DNA from: Hyphomicrobiales bacterium
GTDB lineage: Bacteria > Pseudomonadota > Alphaproteobacteria > Rhizobiales > Devosiaceae
Direction: 5' to 3'
Assembly: GCA_027487555.1 (NCBI GenBank)
Contig: JAIYDI010000018.1
Coordinates: 248,001 to 312,000 of the forward strand
Length of the DNA stretch: 64,000 nt
The translations under genes were made by a program, and so were the position numbers. Positions 8,196-15,973 of the stretch are shown here, piece by piece. A model generated the notes under the pieces. That model did not search any database. It was not told the origin of the DNA and was given only the letters and a program-made list of their open reading frames with translations. How positions within the stretch are numbered: the first letter of the stretch is position 1; each line of letters opens with the position of its first letter.

Positions 8196-9158
8196 TTAGT
8201 AGCCCAGGCCCTTGCGCCTGTCATACTCGCCCTGCGGATCATCGGCGGCCGTGAACAGCTTCGACTCGGTGATGATGAACTTCTGTGGCACCGTGCCGTC
8301 CTTCAGGTACGCGTCGAGGGCGTCGAAGGCTGGGCCGGCCATGTTGGGGGTGAGCTCAACAGTGGCGTTGGCTTCGCCGGCGGCGATGGCGGCGAAGATA
8401 TCCGGCACAGCGTCGATGGAAACGGTGAGGATATCCTTGCCCGGCTTCAGGCCGGCATCCTTCATCGCCTGGATGGCGCCGACCATCATGTCGTCATTGT
8501 GGGCGTAGACGGCGCAGATGTTCGCCCCGCCGTTTTCGGCCTTGATGAAGCCTTCCATGACTTCCTTGCCCTTGGCGCGGGTGAAGTCGCCGGTCTGGCT
8601 GCGGATGATCTTCAGGGTCGGCACGGCGGCGACGGCGTCGTCGAAGCCCTTCTTGCGGTTGATGGCGGGCGAGGAGCCGACGGTGCCTTCGAGCTCGACG
8701 ATATTGCAGGGCTTGTCGCCGACAGTGTCGATCAGCCACTTGCCGGCCACGGCGCCTTCATGCACCTGGTCCGAGGCGACTGAGGTCAGGTAAAGATCCT
8801 CGGGGCCATCGATGCCGCGGTCGAGCAAGACGACCGGGATACTGGCTTCCTTGGCTTCGCCGAGCACGTCATCCCAACCGGTCGCAACGACCGGCGCGAC
8901 GAGAATGGCCTGCACGCCCTGGGCGATGAAGCCACGGATGGCCTTGATCTGGTTTTCCTGCTTCTGCTGGGCATCGGCAAACTTCAGGTCGATGCCGCGC
9001 TTTTCGGCTTCCTGCTTGGTCACCGAGGTCTCGGCGGCGCGCCAGCCGGATTCCGAACCGATCTGCGAAAAGCCCACGACAAGGCCCGCGGCCATCGTGC
9101 TCGTGGACAAGGCGGTAGCGAGGCCCGCCGCGACGGCGAGCTTGGTCAAAAGCTTCAA
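8196..9158 (-). CDS. ytfQ: Galactofuranose-binding periplasmic protein YtfQ
   Basis: This is a 320-aa periplasmic binding protein. The start is TTG with GGGAGG five to six bases upstream. A signal peptide spans about residues 1-24 (TMAA then mature GLVVGFSQIG). FSQIGSESGWR is a hallmark of the YtfQ group. It is followed by the family patterns ILVAPVVATGWD, VELEGTVGSSPA and AVYAHNDDMMVG. Length matches E. coli YtfQ (318 aa). It captures galactofuranose or a similar furanose sugar and delivers it to YtfR-YtfT-YjfF. It is the first gene of its operon. Confidence 0.92.
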   Translation of the reverse strand: MKLLTKLAVAAGLATALSTSTMAAGLVVGFSQIGSESGWRAAETSVTKQEAEKRGIDLKFADAQQKQENQIKAIRGFIAQGVQAILVAPVVATGWDDVLGEAKEASIPVVLLDRGIDGPEDLYLTSVASDQVHEGAVAGKWLIDTVGDKPCNIVELEGTVGSSPAINRKKGFDDAVAAVPTLKIIRSQTGDFTRAKGKEVMEGFIKAENGGANICAVYAHNDDMMVGAIQAMKDAGLKPGKDILTVSIDAVPDIFAAIAAGEANATVELTPNMAGPAFDALDAYLKDGTVPQKFIITESKLFTAADDPQGEYDRRKGLGY

Positions 9159-9225
9159 GATGTCCTCCCTCAGGTGGCCGGGATGTTTTCATCTCCGGCG
9201 ACATCAGGACGCTAGCAAAAGTACT

Positions 9226-9231
9226 ATTATA
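9226..9231 (-). promoter_or_regulatory. Candidate -10 box of the ytfQ promoter
   Basis: On the minus strand the sequence reads TATAAT, a perfect -10 hexamer, about 68 bp before the ytfQ start, in an AT-rich patch (9216-9240) in otherwise GC-rich DNA. No good -35 hexamer is visible at 17 bp spacing, which would fit activator dependence. Confidence 0.4.
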
Positions 9232-9361
9232 TGTAAAGTCGGTGTCGACGTGACCGGGCGCTGCCCGTACCGCAAGGCCTGTGGTGGACACTTATGCAAA
9301 CAAAAGCAATGTGTTGGAGGAATCGCGCGCTGTTGAGAACAAGCTTGAGCGGCGAGGGTGC

Positions 9362-9389
9362 CCCTCCGCCAAATGTGGGCGGCGGAGGG
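9362..9389 (-). terminator. Hairpin downstream of the lactonase gene
   Basis: CCCTCCGCC and GGCGGAGGG form a 9-bp stem with a 10-base loop, starting 13 bp beyond the lactonase stop. It is probably a transcription terminator, although the following U-tract is poor. Confidence 0.5.
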
Positions 9390-9401
9390 ACGAGACCGGT
9401 G

Positions 9402-10310
9402 TCAGTACAGCTTTACGCCATTGACCATCAGCCGCACCGCGTACAGCGAGGTGGTGCCGCAGATATAGAGGATATTGCGCTTCGGGCCGCCCCAGGCGAC
9501 GTTGGCAACACCTTCGGGCACCTTCACCTTGCCGATCAGCGTGCCGTCAGGATCGTAGCAATGGACGCCGTCGCCGGCGCTGGTCCAGATGCGCCCGGCA
9601 GTGTCGAGCCGGAAACCGTCAAACAGCCCGGCGGTCGGTTCGGCAAAGACTCGGCCATTCTGCGGGCGACCGCCCACCATGTCGAAGGCCATGATATTGG
9701 CCGGACCACCGTGAGTGCGGCCGGTATCGGCGACATATAGAATAGTCTCGTCAGGCGAGAAGGCGATACCGTTCGGCCGTGTCATCGAGGTGACGACGGC
9801 TTCGATCGCGCCGGTCGTCGGGTCGACCCGGTAGACATTGCAGTTCCCGATCTCGCTCTCGGATTTGTTGCCCTCATAGTCGGAGTCGATGCCGTAGGTC
9901 GGGTCGGTGAACCAGATCGTGCCGTCGGACTTGACCACCACATCGTTGGGGGAATTGAGCCGCTTGCCCTCGAAGCGGTCCGCGATGACGGTGATCGTGC
10001 CGTCTATCTCGGTGCGGCTCACTCGACGCCCGCCATGTTCGCAGGAGATCAGCCGGCCCTGCCGGTCGACCGTGTGGCCATTGGTGTTGCCGCAGGGCGA
10101 CCGGAACACGCTGACCGAGCCATCCGTCTCATCGAAGCGCAGGATGCGGTCATTGGGGATGTCGGACCAGATGAGATACTTGCCGGCGGCGAAATAGGCT
10201 GGGCCCTCCGCCCAGCGGCACCCGGTATAGAGCTTGTCAACCTGCGCGCTGCCGTTGAACAGACGTCCAAAACGCGGGTCGAGCACTTCGTAGTAATCTG
10301 CGGTGGCCAA
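9402..10310 (-). CDS. SMP-30/gluconolactonase family sugar lactonase
   Basis: This 302-aa protein matches the usual size of SMP-30 lactonases, calcium- or zinc-dependent six-bladed beta-propellers that open aldonolactones. Likely metal and active-site residues are Glu35 in WAEGPAY, Asn122 in NSPNDVVV and the Asp of LFDGFRLD. I chose a TTG start because GGGAGG lies five bases upstream; the longer in-frame extension is not family-like and has no such site. With the neighbouring ytf operon and its DgoR-like regulator, it may act in an oxidative sugar-to-acid pathway. That link is inference. Confidence 0.87.
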   Translation of the reverse strand: MATADYYEVLDPRFGRLFNGSAQVDKLYTGCRWAEGPAYFAAGKYLIWSDIPNDRILRFDETDGSVSVFRSPCGNTNGHTVDRQGRLISCEHGGRRVSRTEIDGTITVIADRFEGKRLNSPNDVVVKSDGTIWFTDPTYGIDSDYEGNKSESEIGNCNVYRVDPTTGAIEAVVTSMTRPNGIAFSPDETILYVADTGRTHGGPANIMAFDMVGGRPQNGRVFAEPTAGLFDGFRLDTAGRIWTSAGDGVHCYDPDGTLIGKVKVPEGVANVAWGGPKRNILYICGTTSLYAVRLMVNGVKLY

Positions 10311-10348
10311 GCCGTCCTCCCTGATGCGCCGGCTGACCCGGCGTCGCA

Positions 10349-10360
10349 CTGACATGTCAG
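10349..10360 (-). promoter_or_regulatory. 12-bp perfect palindrome upstream of the lactonase
   Basis: CTGACATGTCAG is a perfect palindrome 39 bp before the lactonase TTG. Its position fits an operator in the gene's own promoter region (10311-10546). The protein that binds it is unknown. Confidence 0.4.
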
Positions 10361-10546
10361 GAGTACTACCCATAAGGGTGCGCCGATCAAGCGATTGTCG
10401 TGCCCGTTCGTCGAAAGGTGGAACCAGCACGATCATGGCGGGCTGGGCGGCTTGTACCAAAAGGGCGCGCGTGGGCTCTGCCGGGACGTCCCAACCCGGC
10501 ACTATCGCTGTACTCATTTCGACCAAGCCAGACGAGGTGTTCGGAC

Positions 10547-11473
10547 TCAACGATCGCCGATGGCCGGAGCGCCGGAATTGGCGGCGAGATACTTCTCCTC
10601 CCACCAGGTGAACAGCAGGTCGCGCAACGCCGCGCCCTCGTCATCGCCATAGAGCGGCAGGCGCAGAGCGTCGAAAGCTTCGGCCTCTTCCTCGCTGAGC
10701 GTGACGGCCAACTCCTCGATGCGGATCGGCACATTGGTGAACTGCGGCTGATAGGCCGGGTCGCGGCTCAGTTCGCGGGTGGCCTTGATGTTGGGCTGGC
10801 GGAAATCCTTGGGCGTGCGCTGGCTGCGCAGCACCGGCACTGACGGCACCTGCCTGAGGTCGGCCTCGGCAGCTTCGTAGATTTCGAGCTTGATCGGCTT
10901 CAGCGAGAAATTCGAGGTGCGCATGATATCGGCGCCGCAGACATTGGGCACGGCCAGCACATCGACGAGCGCCAGCAGCTCGACATAGTCGCCCGCCTTG
11001 CTCGATTGCCGGGTGATCGTTGCCTTGCCGTCCTGGCCCACCTCGGTGTTCATGAAGAAATTGAAGCTGTCATGCACATCGTCGGGCGTCAGGCCATATT
11101 CGCGCTGCGCCTCGGACTGGATGTCGTGGCAGTTGGTATGGTCGTGGAAGCCGTAGGCGCTCTCGTAGAGATAGGCCGAGCAGCGCGGAAACAGCACGTC
11201 GTTGCGCTTCACGGTGTCCTTCAAAATGTAGAGCAGGGCGCGCTCACGCGGCGGCTGGCTCCACAGGAAGCTGCCCTCGGTGGGGTTGAAGCCATGCACT
11301 GTGCGGGTGCGGCCGCAATGCATGAATTCCTTGTAGTCGTTGAGGTTGAAGGCGTTGAAGTCGACGCACTGGCCGCCCTCGATCTGCTCGATGCGCAGAA
11401 TCTGTCCGGCGCGGAGTTCGATCGCCTTGCCGGTGCCGGGCTCGAGGCGGATGGTTTCGACCAGCGTTCTCAT
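10547..11473 (-). CDS. DUF1989 protein (urea-carboxylase-associated family)
   Basis: This 308-aa single-domain protein starts at MRTLVETIRLEPG with AGGTGA upstream. GGQCVDFNAFN (about residues 32-42), the central FHDHTNCHD and later NVCGAD segments carry the Cys and His residues expected of DUF1989. Members include the two urea-carboxylase-associated proteins and the carboxyguanidine deiminase subunits of guanidine degradation. Those normally occur as pairs beside a carboxylase, but here there is one copy and no carboxylase. A role in breaking down a small guanidino- or urea-like nitrogen compound is plausible and unproven. The start overlaps the small gene upstream (ATGA). Confidence 0.8.
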   Translation of the reverse strand: MRTLVETIRLEPGTGKAIELRAGQILRIEQIEGGQCVDFNAFNLNDYKEFMHCGRTRTVHGFNPTEGSFLWSQPPRERALLYILKDTVKRNDVLFPRCSAYLYESAYGFHDHTNCHDIQSEAQREYGLTPDDVHDSFNFFMNTEVGQDGKATITRQSSKAGDYVELLALVDVLAVPNVCGADIMRTSNFSLKPIKLEIYEAAEADLRQVPSVPVLRSQRTPKDFRQPNIKATRELSRDPAYQPQFTNVPIRIEELAVTLSEEEAEAFDALRLPLYGDDEGAALRDLLFTWWEEKYLAANSGAPAIGDR

Positions 11474-11613
11474 TTGTTCACCTTTGCGGCCTGCTCGGAG
11501 ATGGCGAGGCGCACGAGCGCTGCGCGATCCGGCGCAATACCCGACGCGATGGTGCGGTCGAGCAGTTCGAGCTGCTGCTGGTTGAGCTTCAGCACGATGG
11601 TGCGCTGTGCCAT
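11470..11613 (-). CDS. Small ribbon-helix-helix protein, 47 aa, coupled to the DUF1989 gene
   Basis: This short gene starts MAQRTIVLKL and ends QAAKVNK. TIVLKL is a likely DNA-contacting beta strand. NQQQLELLDRTIASG and PDRAALVRLAISEQAA are two predicted helices, the layout of Arc/CopG ribbon-helix-helix proteins. An AGGAATGGGG stretch precedes the ATG, and the stop overlaps the DUF1989 start in ATGA. A 16-bp palindrome lies 58 bp upstream. The simplest idea is an autoregulatory repressor of this two-gene operon. A non-DNA-binding accessory role for the DUF1989 enzyme is the alternative. Confidence 0.7.
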   Translation of the reverse strand: MAQRTIVLKLNQQQLELLDRTIASGIAPDRAALVRLAISEQAAKVNK

Positions 11614-11670
11614 GGCAAACCCCATTCCTGTATCCAAACGCTGTATACTTGATGCCGGACAAACCCCGCA

Positions 11671-11686
11671 TTTTCGTATACGAAAA
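11671..11686. promoter_or_regulatory. 16-bp palindrome in the divergent promoter region
   Basis: TTTTCGTATACGAAAA is a perfect palindrome midway between the ribbon-helix-helix gene and the divergent GntR gene. GTATAC also occurs at 11643-11648. GTATAC-centred palindromes are common operators for FCD-type GntR proteins, so either the GntR at 11859 or the ribbon-helix-helix protein may bind here and control both directions. Confidence 0.6.
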
Positions 11687-11858
11687 AATGCATGTCTGGT
11701 ATGCGAAACGAGCAGGGCGGACGGATTCTGGGTGATATTGGGGGCTAAGTGGCGGAAAATGCTGTGTTTCGGCTAGGCCTTTGCCGCGCGCTGGCGCCAG
11801 AGCGTCGGCTTGTCGGCTGAAATCTTGTATGCATGAATGGTCGCAACAGAGGTTTGAT

Positions 11859-12608
11859 ATGTCCCGACCGTCTCCCCGCACCGACCTGGCCCATGAGGCG
11901 CTGAAGCAGGCGATCCTCGAGCAGGCGCTTGAGCCCGGCACCAAGCTGCCGGAGGACGAGATCGGCGCGCATTTCGGCATGAGCCGCACCCTGGTACGCG
12001 CCGTGCTCGCCAAGCTTCAGGCCGAGGGGCTGGTGGATGCGCGGCCGAAGCGCACCGCCACCGTGGCGCAGCCGACGCTGGCCGAGGCGCGTGAAGTGTT
12101 CGAGGTGCGGCGCGCGCTCGAGATCGAGATTGTGCGGCTGGTCATCAAGCGCTGGAAGCCGGCCTTCGGGGCCGAGCTCGAAGGCATGCTGCGCGAGGAA
12201 GAGGCGGCGCGCCGGCGGGGCGAGCCCAAGGTCGCCGGGCGGCTCGCCGGCGAGTTCCACATTCGCCTCGCCCAACTCACCGGTAACCGGCTGATCGCCC
12301 GCTATATGGAAGAGCTGGTGACGCGGTGCTCGCTGATCCTCGCTGTGTTCGGGCAGCCGCATGGCGCCGATGCCGGGCATGACGAGCATAGCGAACTCGT
12401 TGCGGCCCTCCGGGCCGGCGATGCCGATGCCGCCATCGCCATCATGGACCACCACATGGGCGTGGTTGAAAAGCGCGCGCTCGCCGAAGAGACGCCCGCT
12501 GAAAGCGCGGCGCTGGGCGACGTTTTGGCCCGCTATGCCGGCGCCATCGGCGCGCGCGACGCGGCCGTACCGCTCGTCGCAGCGCAGAAGCGGGGGCGCG
12601 CCAAGTGA
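11859..12608 (+). CDS. GntR-family regulator, FCD subfamily
   Basis: This 249-aa regulator starts at MSRPSPRTDLAH with AGAGG upstream; a 26-codon longer reading lacks a site. The winged helix is at about residues 8-75, with HFGMSRTLVRAVLAKLQAEGLV as the recognition region. The all-helical FCD domain is at about 80-220, with the ligand/metal residues FHIRL and HDEHSEL. The C-terminus ends in a basic tail. It is divergent from the DUF1989 operon and is first in an operon with the flavin-reductase-like and BMP genes (the next start overlaps its stop). Its ligand is probably the compound handled by these genes. Confidence 0.85.
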   Translation: MSRPSPRTDLAHEALKQAILEQALEPGTKLPEDEIGAHFGMSRTLVRAVLAKLQAEGLVDARPKRTATVAQPTLAEAREVFEVRRALEIEIVRLVIKRWKPAFGAELEGMLREEEAARRRGEPKVAGRLAGEFHIRLAQLTGNRLIARYMEELVTRCSLILAVFGQPHGADAGHDEHSELVAALRAGDADAAIAIMDHHMGVVEKRALAEETPAESAALGDVLARYAGAIGARDAAVPLVAAQKRGRAK

Positions 12609-13276
12609 CCTTCACCCATTTCGACTTCGCCGCTCTCACCGAGCGGCAGCGCTACAAGATCCTCATCGGAACCGTGGTGCCGCGGCCGATCGCCTTTGTC
12701 ACGACGGTCAATGGGGCGGGCCAGCCCAATGCCGGGCCGTTCAGCTTCTTCAATGTGCTCACTCACGACCCGGCCATCGTGGCGCTCGGAGTCGAGAACT
12801 ATGCCGACCTCCGCTTCAAGGATACGGCGCGCAATATCCGCGAGACCGAAGAGTTCACCGTGCATATCTGCGACGATGCGCTGGTGGAGCAGATGGAAAC
12901 CTGCGCCATCAAGTTCGGCCCCGATGTCAATGAACTGGAGGTCGCGGGCCTCGCGACCTTGCCGGGGCAAATGGTGAAATCGCCGCGCATCGCTTCGGCG
13001 CCGGTGGCGCTCGAATGTCGCCGCTACATGACGCTCGAAGTTGGCCGGGCGCGCGAAATCATCCTGGGGCAGGTGCTCGGCGTGTTCATCCGTTCCGACC
13101 TCGTGGACGCTGAAACGCACCATGTCGACCAGATCGGTCTCGATGCCGTGGGGCGGCTCGGCGGGCATTCCTACGCCCGCACCCGCGACCAGTTCGAGAT
13201 CAAGACCCTTTCCCTCGCTCAATGGCAGGCGCTGGGGCGCCCCGCCACGCGCGAGCCCGAAGCCGGCGCCGCCTGA
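12605..13276 (+). CDS. Flavin reductase-like FMN-binding domain protein
   Basis: This 223-aa protein has a GTG start that overlaps the GntR stop (GTGA). The segment RYKILIGTVVPRPIAFVTT near residues 15-33 and the following GPFSFFNVLTHDPAIVALGV are typical of the flavin reductase-like split-barrel family (COG1853), which binds FMN. Some members supply reduced flavin to monooxygenases, and others have unknown reactions. No partner monooxygenase is adjacent. Its place between a regulator and a binding protein suggests it acts on the substrate brought in by the BMP system. Confidence 0.8.
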   Translation: MTFTHFDFAALTERQRYKILIGTVVPRPIAFVTTVNGAGQPNAGPFSFFNVLTHDPAIVALGVENYADLRFKDTARNIRETEEFTVHICDDALVEQMETCAIKFGPDVNELEVAGLATLPGQMVKSPRIASAPVALECRRYMTLEVGRAREIILGQVLGVFIRSDLVDAETHHVDQIGLDAVGRLGGHSYARTRDQFEIKTLSLAQWQALGRPATREPEAGAA

Positions 13277-13392
13277 GCAGCGCCGACGCCTAGCGACGAC
13301 CCGCAGATGGTGCCTTTCCAGGCGCCTTCGCAGCGGAGGACGCATGCCGCGCCCTCCGATCGATGCAACTTGGACAACAGGGGGTGCAAACC

Positions 13393-14511
13393 GTGTCCAT
13401 TACCCGTTCGAGCCTGCCCAGACTGACCCGCCGCGGCTTTCTCGGCTCCGCCGCCGCGACCTCGCTGCTGCTCGCCTCCGGACTCCGCTCCGTGGCCGTA
13501 GAGCCGCTCACCATCGGCATGATCTATGTCGGCCCGGTTTCCGATTTCGGCTGGAACCAGGCGCATGCCGTCGGCGCCGCGGCGCTCAAGGCGCTGCCTG
13601 ACGTCACAGTGGTCGAGGAAGAAAACGTCCCCGAGACCGACGCCGTGTCGAAGTCCATGGAATCAATGATCCAGCTCGATGGCGCGAAGCTGCTGTTTCC
13701 GACATCATTCGGTTATTTCGACCCGTTCATGGTCGACATGTCGAAGAAGTACCCCGACGTCGAATTTCGCCACCCGACCTCGCTATGGAGCGCAGAAAAG
13801 CACCCGACGAACCTCGGCGGCTATTTCTGTTATCTCGACCAGGCGCACTATGTGAACGGCATCGCGGCGGGCCTGTCGACCACGTCGAACAAGATCGGCT
13901 TCATCGCGGCCAAGCCCATCGCTCTGGTGCTGCGCAATGTCAACGCCTTCACCGTCGGGGTGAAGAAGGTGAACCCCAATGCCGAGGTGCGCCTGATCAT
14001 CACCGGCGAGTGGAGCCTGCCGGTGCGCGAGGCCGAGGCGACCAACGCGCTGGTCGATGCTGGTTGTGACGTCATTGCGTGTCATGTCGACAGCCCGAAA
14101 GTGATTGTCGAGACGGCGGAATCGCGCGGCGTGAAGAGCTGCGGCCATAATGCCGACCAGGCGAGCCTCGCGCCCAAGGGCTTCATCACCGGCGCCGAGC
14201 TCAAGTGGGGAACGGTCTATACGCAATATGCCAAGTTGATCGCCGCCGGCGAAAAGCTGCCCAACGTCAACGAAGGCGGCTACGACAAGGATATGGTGGC
14301 GTCCACCGCCTTCGGCGCGGGCGCCACCGAGGAAGCCAAGGCGGCCGCCGAGAAGGCCATTGCCGAAGTGAAGGGCGGCGCGCCGATCTTTGTCGGCCCG
14401 CTCAAGGACAATACAGGCAAGCAGGTGATCGATGGCCCGCTCGGGCTCTATGACGGTTCGCTGTGGGGCACCGACTATCTCATCGAGGGTGTTGTCGGTT
14501 CGCTGACCTGA
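13393..14511 (+). CDS. BMP-family (PnrA-like) ABC binding protein, Tat-exported, orphan
   Basis: This 372-aa protein has a GTG start preceded by AGGGGGTG. An upstream ATG reading adds ten codons but has no ribosome site. A twin-arginine signal, LTRRGFLGSAA (about residues 11-21), leads a hydrophobic stretch. The mature part begins LTIGMIYVGPVSDFGWNQAH, characteristic of the basic membrane protein family that binds nucleosides or related bases. No permease or ATPase lies next to it, so it must borrow a transporter from elsewhere or act as a sensor. It ends the GntR operon, 116 bp after the flavin-reductase-like gene. Confidence 0.85.
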   Translation: MSITRSSLPRLTRRGFLGSAAATSLLLASGLRSVAVEPLTIGMIYVGPVSDFGWNQAHAVGAAALKALPDVTVVEEENVPETDAVSKSMESMIQLDGAKLLFPTSFGYFDPFMVDMSKKYPDVEFRHPTSLWSAEKHPTNLGGYFCYLDQAHYVNGIAAGLSTTSNKIGFIAAKPIALVLRNVNAFTVGVKKVNPNAEVRLIITGEWSLPVREAEATNALVDAGCDVIACHVDSPKVIVETAESRGVKSCGHNADQASLAPKGFITGAELKWGTVYTQYAKLIAAGEKLPNVNEGGYDKDMVASTAFGAGATEEAKAAAEKAIAEVKGGAPIFVGPLKDNTGKQVIDGPLGLYDGSLWGTDYLIEGVVGSLT

Positions 14512-14597
14512 CGGGGTTGGCGTCCGGCAATCGCTGCGATCAAACCGGCTCGGCGCTCAGCGTCGGGCCGGAATGCCGGGCTCGGGGCAGAGACGCG

Positions 14598-15413
14598 TCA
14601 CGCTCGGGGCGCTTTGGGCAGCAGTCCGCGCAGCCGCGAGAATGCCTGCAGGTAGATCATGTCCCCGGTGGCGCAGTAGGCCTGCTTCAGTTCGTCAAGT
14701 GCCCGCAACCGTTGGTATTCCGGGCGGCCGCGAAGGTGGGTTTCGACGATCTGGATCTGTTCGCCAAGGTCTATACCCGATACCGACAGGCCGCCGAAGT
14801 AGAGCACCACCGAAGACAGGCGCTCCTGGATAAACACCTTCATCGGTGTGTCTGACTTGCCAGCCTCCTGATAGACGGTCTTAAGGTCGCGCAGCGGAGA
14901 GTTCGGGCTTTCGCAATAGTCAAAAAACCGCTCGGCGAGTTCCCGCCATTTGTCCCAATAGGTCTTCCGGCCAATGACGAAATTTGAATAGGCGCTGTTG
15001 AAGGTGTGGGAGACCAGTTTGGAAAGGTCGTATCCAAGCGGCCTCAGGAATATCTCGGAGGCGGCGATCAGGCCCTTGTGGCGCCGCTCGCCTTGTTCGA
15101 ACTGGTTGATAAAGGGGGCGACCTGATCAAGGAAGGTCGGCAGCACGAGAGCGTCCCGGTCGTCCGGCAGCTGTGCGAGCGTCGACTTCACAACTGCCGG
15201 GCTGAGACGGGTCTTCCAGCCAACCCCGGGGGAGACGAAGCCGTACCAGTCGCCCGGCTCCAGGCGGTGCGTGCGCAGATACTGCAGTATGACCCAGAAT
15301 TCATACCAGTCCGGCCGTTTGTTTGCCGTGTTGTCGAGCGGAATATAGCCGGAATCGAGCGCGGCGCGGGACGCAGCGTCATAGAAGATCTGGTGAATGT
15401 GAATATCCGACAA
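14598..15413 (-). CDS. Conserved protein of unknown function
   Basis: This protein of about 271 aa is convergent with the BMP gene. I do not recognise a named domain. It begins LSDIHIHQIFYD and is rich in aromatic and charged residues (RPDWYEFWVILQYLR; GDWYGFVSPGVGWKTR), a soluble protein without signal peptide or membrane span. The feel is that of proteins in polysaccharide or glycosyltransferase contexts, but no such genes are adjacent. The start is uncertain: TTG at 15413 has AGGG eight bases upstream, while TTG at 15461 gives 16 more residues without a site. No ATG is available near the N-terminus. Confidence 0.6.
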   Translation of the reverse strand: MSDIHIHQIFYDAASRAALDSGYIPLDNTANKRPDWYEFWVILQYLRTHRLEPGDWYGFVSPGVGWKTRLSPAVVKSTLAQLPDDRDALVLPTFLDQVAPFINQFEQGERRHKGLIAASEIFLRPLGYDLSKLVSHTFNSAYSNFVIGRKTYWDKWRELAERFFDYCESPNSPLRDLKTVYQEAGKSDTPMKVFIQERLSSVVLYFGGLSVSGIDLGEQIQIVETHLRGRPEYQRLRALDELKQAYCATGDMIYLQAFSRLRGLLPKAPRA

Positions 15414-15538
15414 CGTCGTGCCCTGACCCTTGCTGCCACTCTTCCTGCCGGGATAGCGCAATGACTATACAGAGGCAATGTCTGGCGTTGTGACAGCATC
15501 CGCGTGATCCGGTGGGGAGGCTCGCGCGTTTGCGGTGT

Positions 15539-15973
15539 ATGTTTCGAACTCCCGCCGCTTCGGTCAGGCAGGCCGCTACCCTCCTCCCCTATTTCGGGGC
15601 CTTGCCGTTCTATCTGGGGCTGGCGCTTTGGCCCGTATGGAGCGGCGCGCCCGAGGCGGTTCTCGCCTATGGCGCCGTGATCGCCGCGTTCGTGTCCGGG
15701 CTGGGCTGGACGCAGGCCATGGTGCAGCCCGCGCGGGCGCCGGCGGGTCTGCTGATCCTCAGCAACGTCACGGCGCTTGCTGCATGGGCGGCGCTGCTTG
15801 TACCCCCCGGAAAGCTCGGCTACGCGCTTGAAGTGCTCGTGTTTGCCGTTCTGCTGGGCATAGACTGGCGGCTCACACGCGCCGGCGCGTGGCCAGATTG
15901 GTTCTGGCCGGTTCGGCGCAATGTCAGCGGGCTGGTGATCGGCGCGCTGCTTGTCTGGATGGTGCTGGCATGA
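15539..15973 (+). CDS. DUF3429 family inner-membrane protein
   Basis: This is a 144-aa very hydrophobic protein with about four to five membrane segments. Patterns such as LPYFGALPFYLG, AVIAAFVSGLGW and FVLLGIDW-like segments match DUF3429, whose function is unknown. The stop overlaps the ATG of the downstream flavoprotein (ATGA), so the two are made together. A GGGGAGG at 15514-15520 is 18 bases from this ATG but nine bases from an in-frame TTG at 15530, so translation may begin three codons earlier. Confidence 0.75.
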   Translation: MFRTPAASVRQAATLLPYFGALPFYLGLALWPVWSGAPEAVLAYGAVIAAFVSGLGWTQAMVQPARAPAGLLILSNVTALAAWAALLVPPGKLGYALEVLVFAVLLGIDWRLTRAGAWPDWFWPVRRNVSGLVIGALLVWMVLA

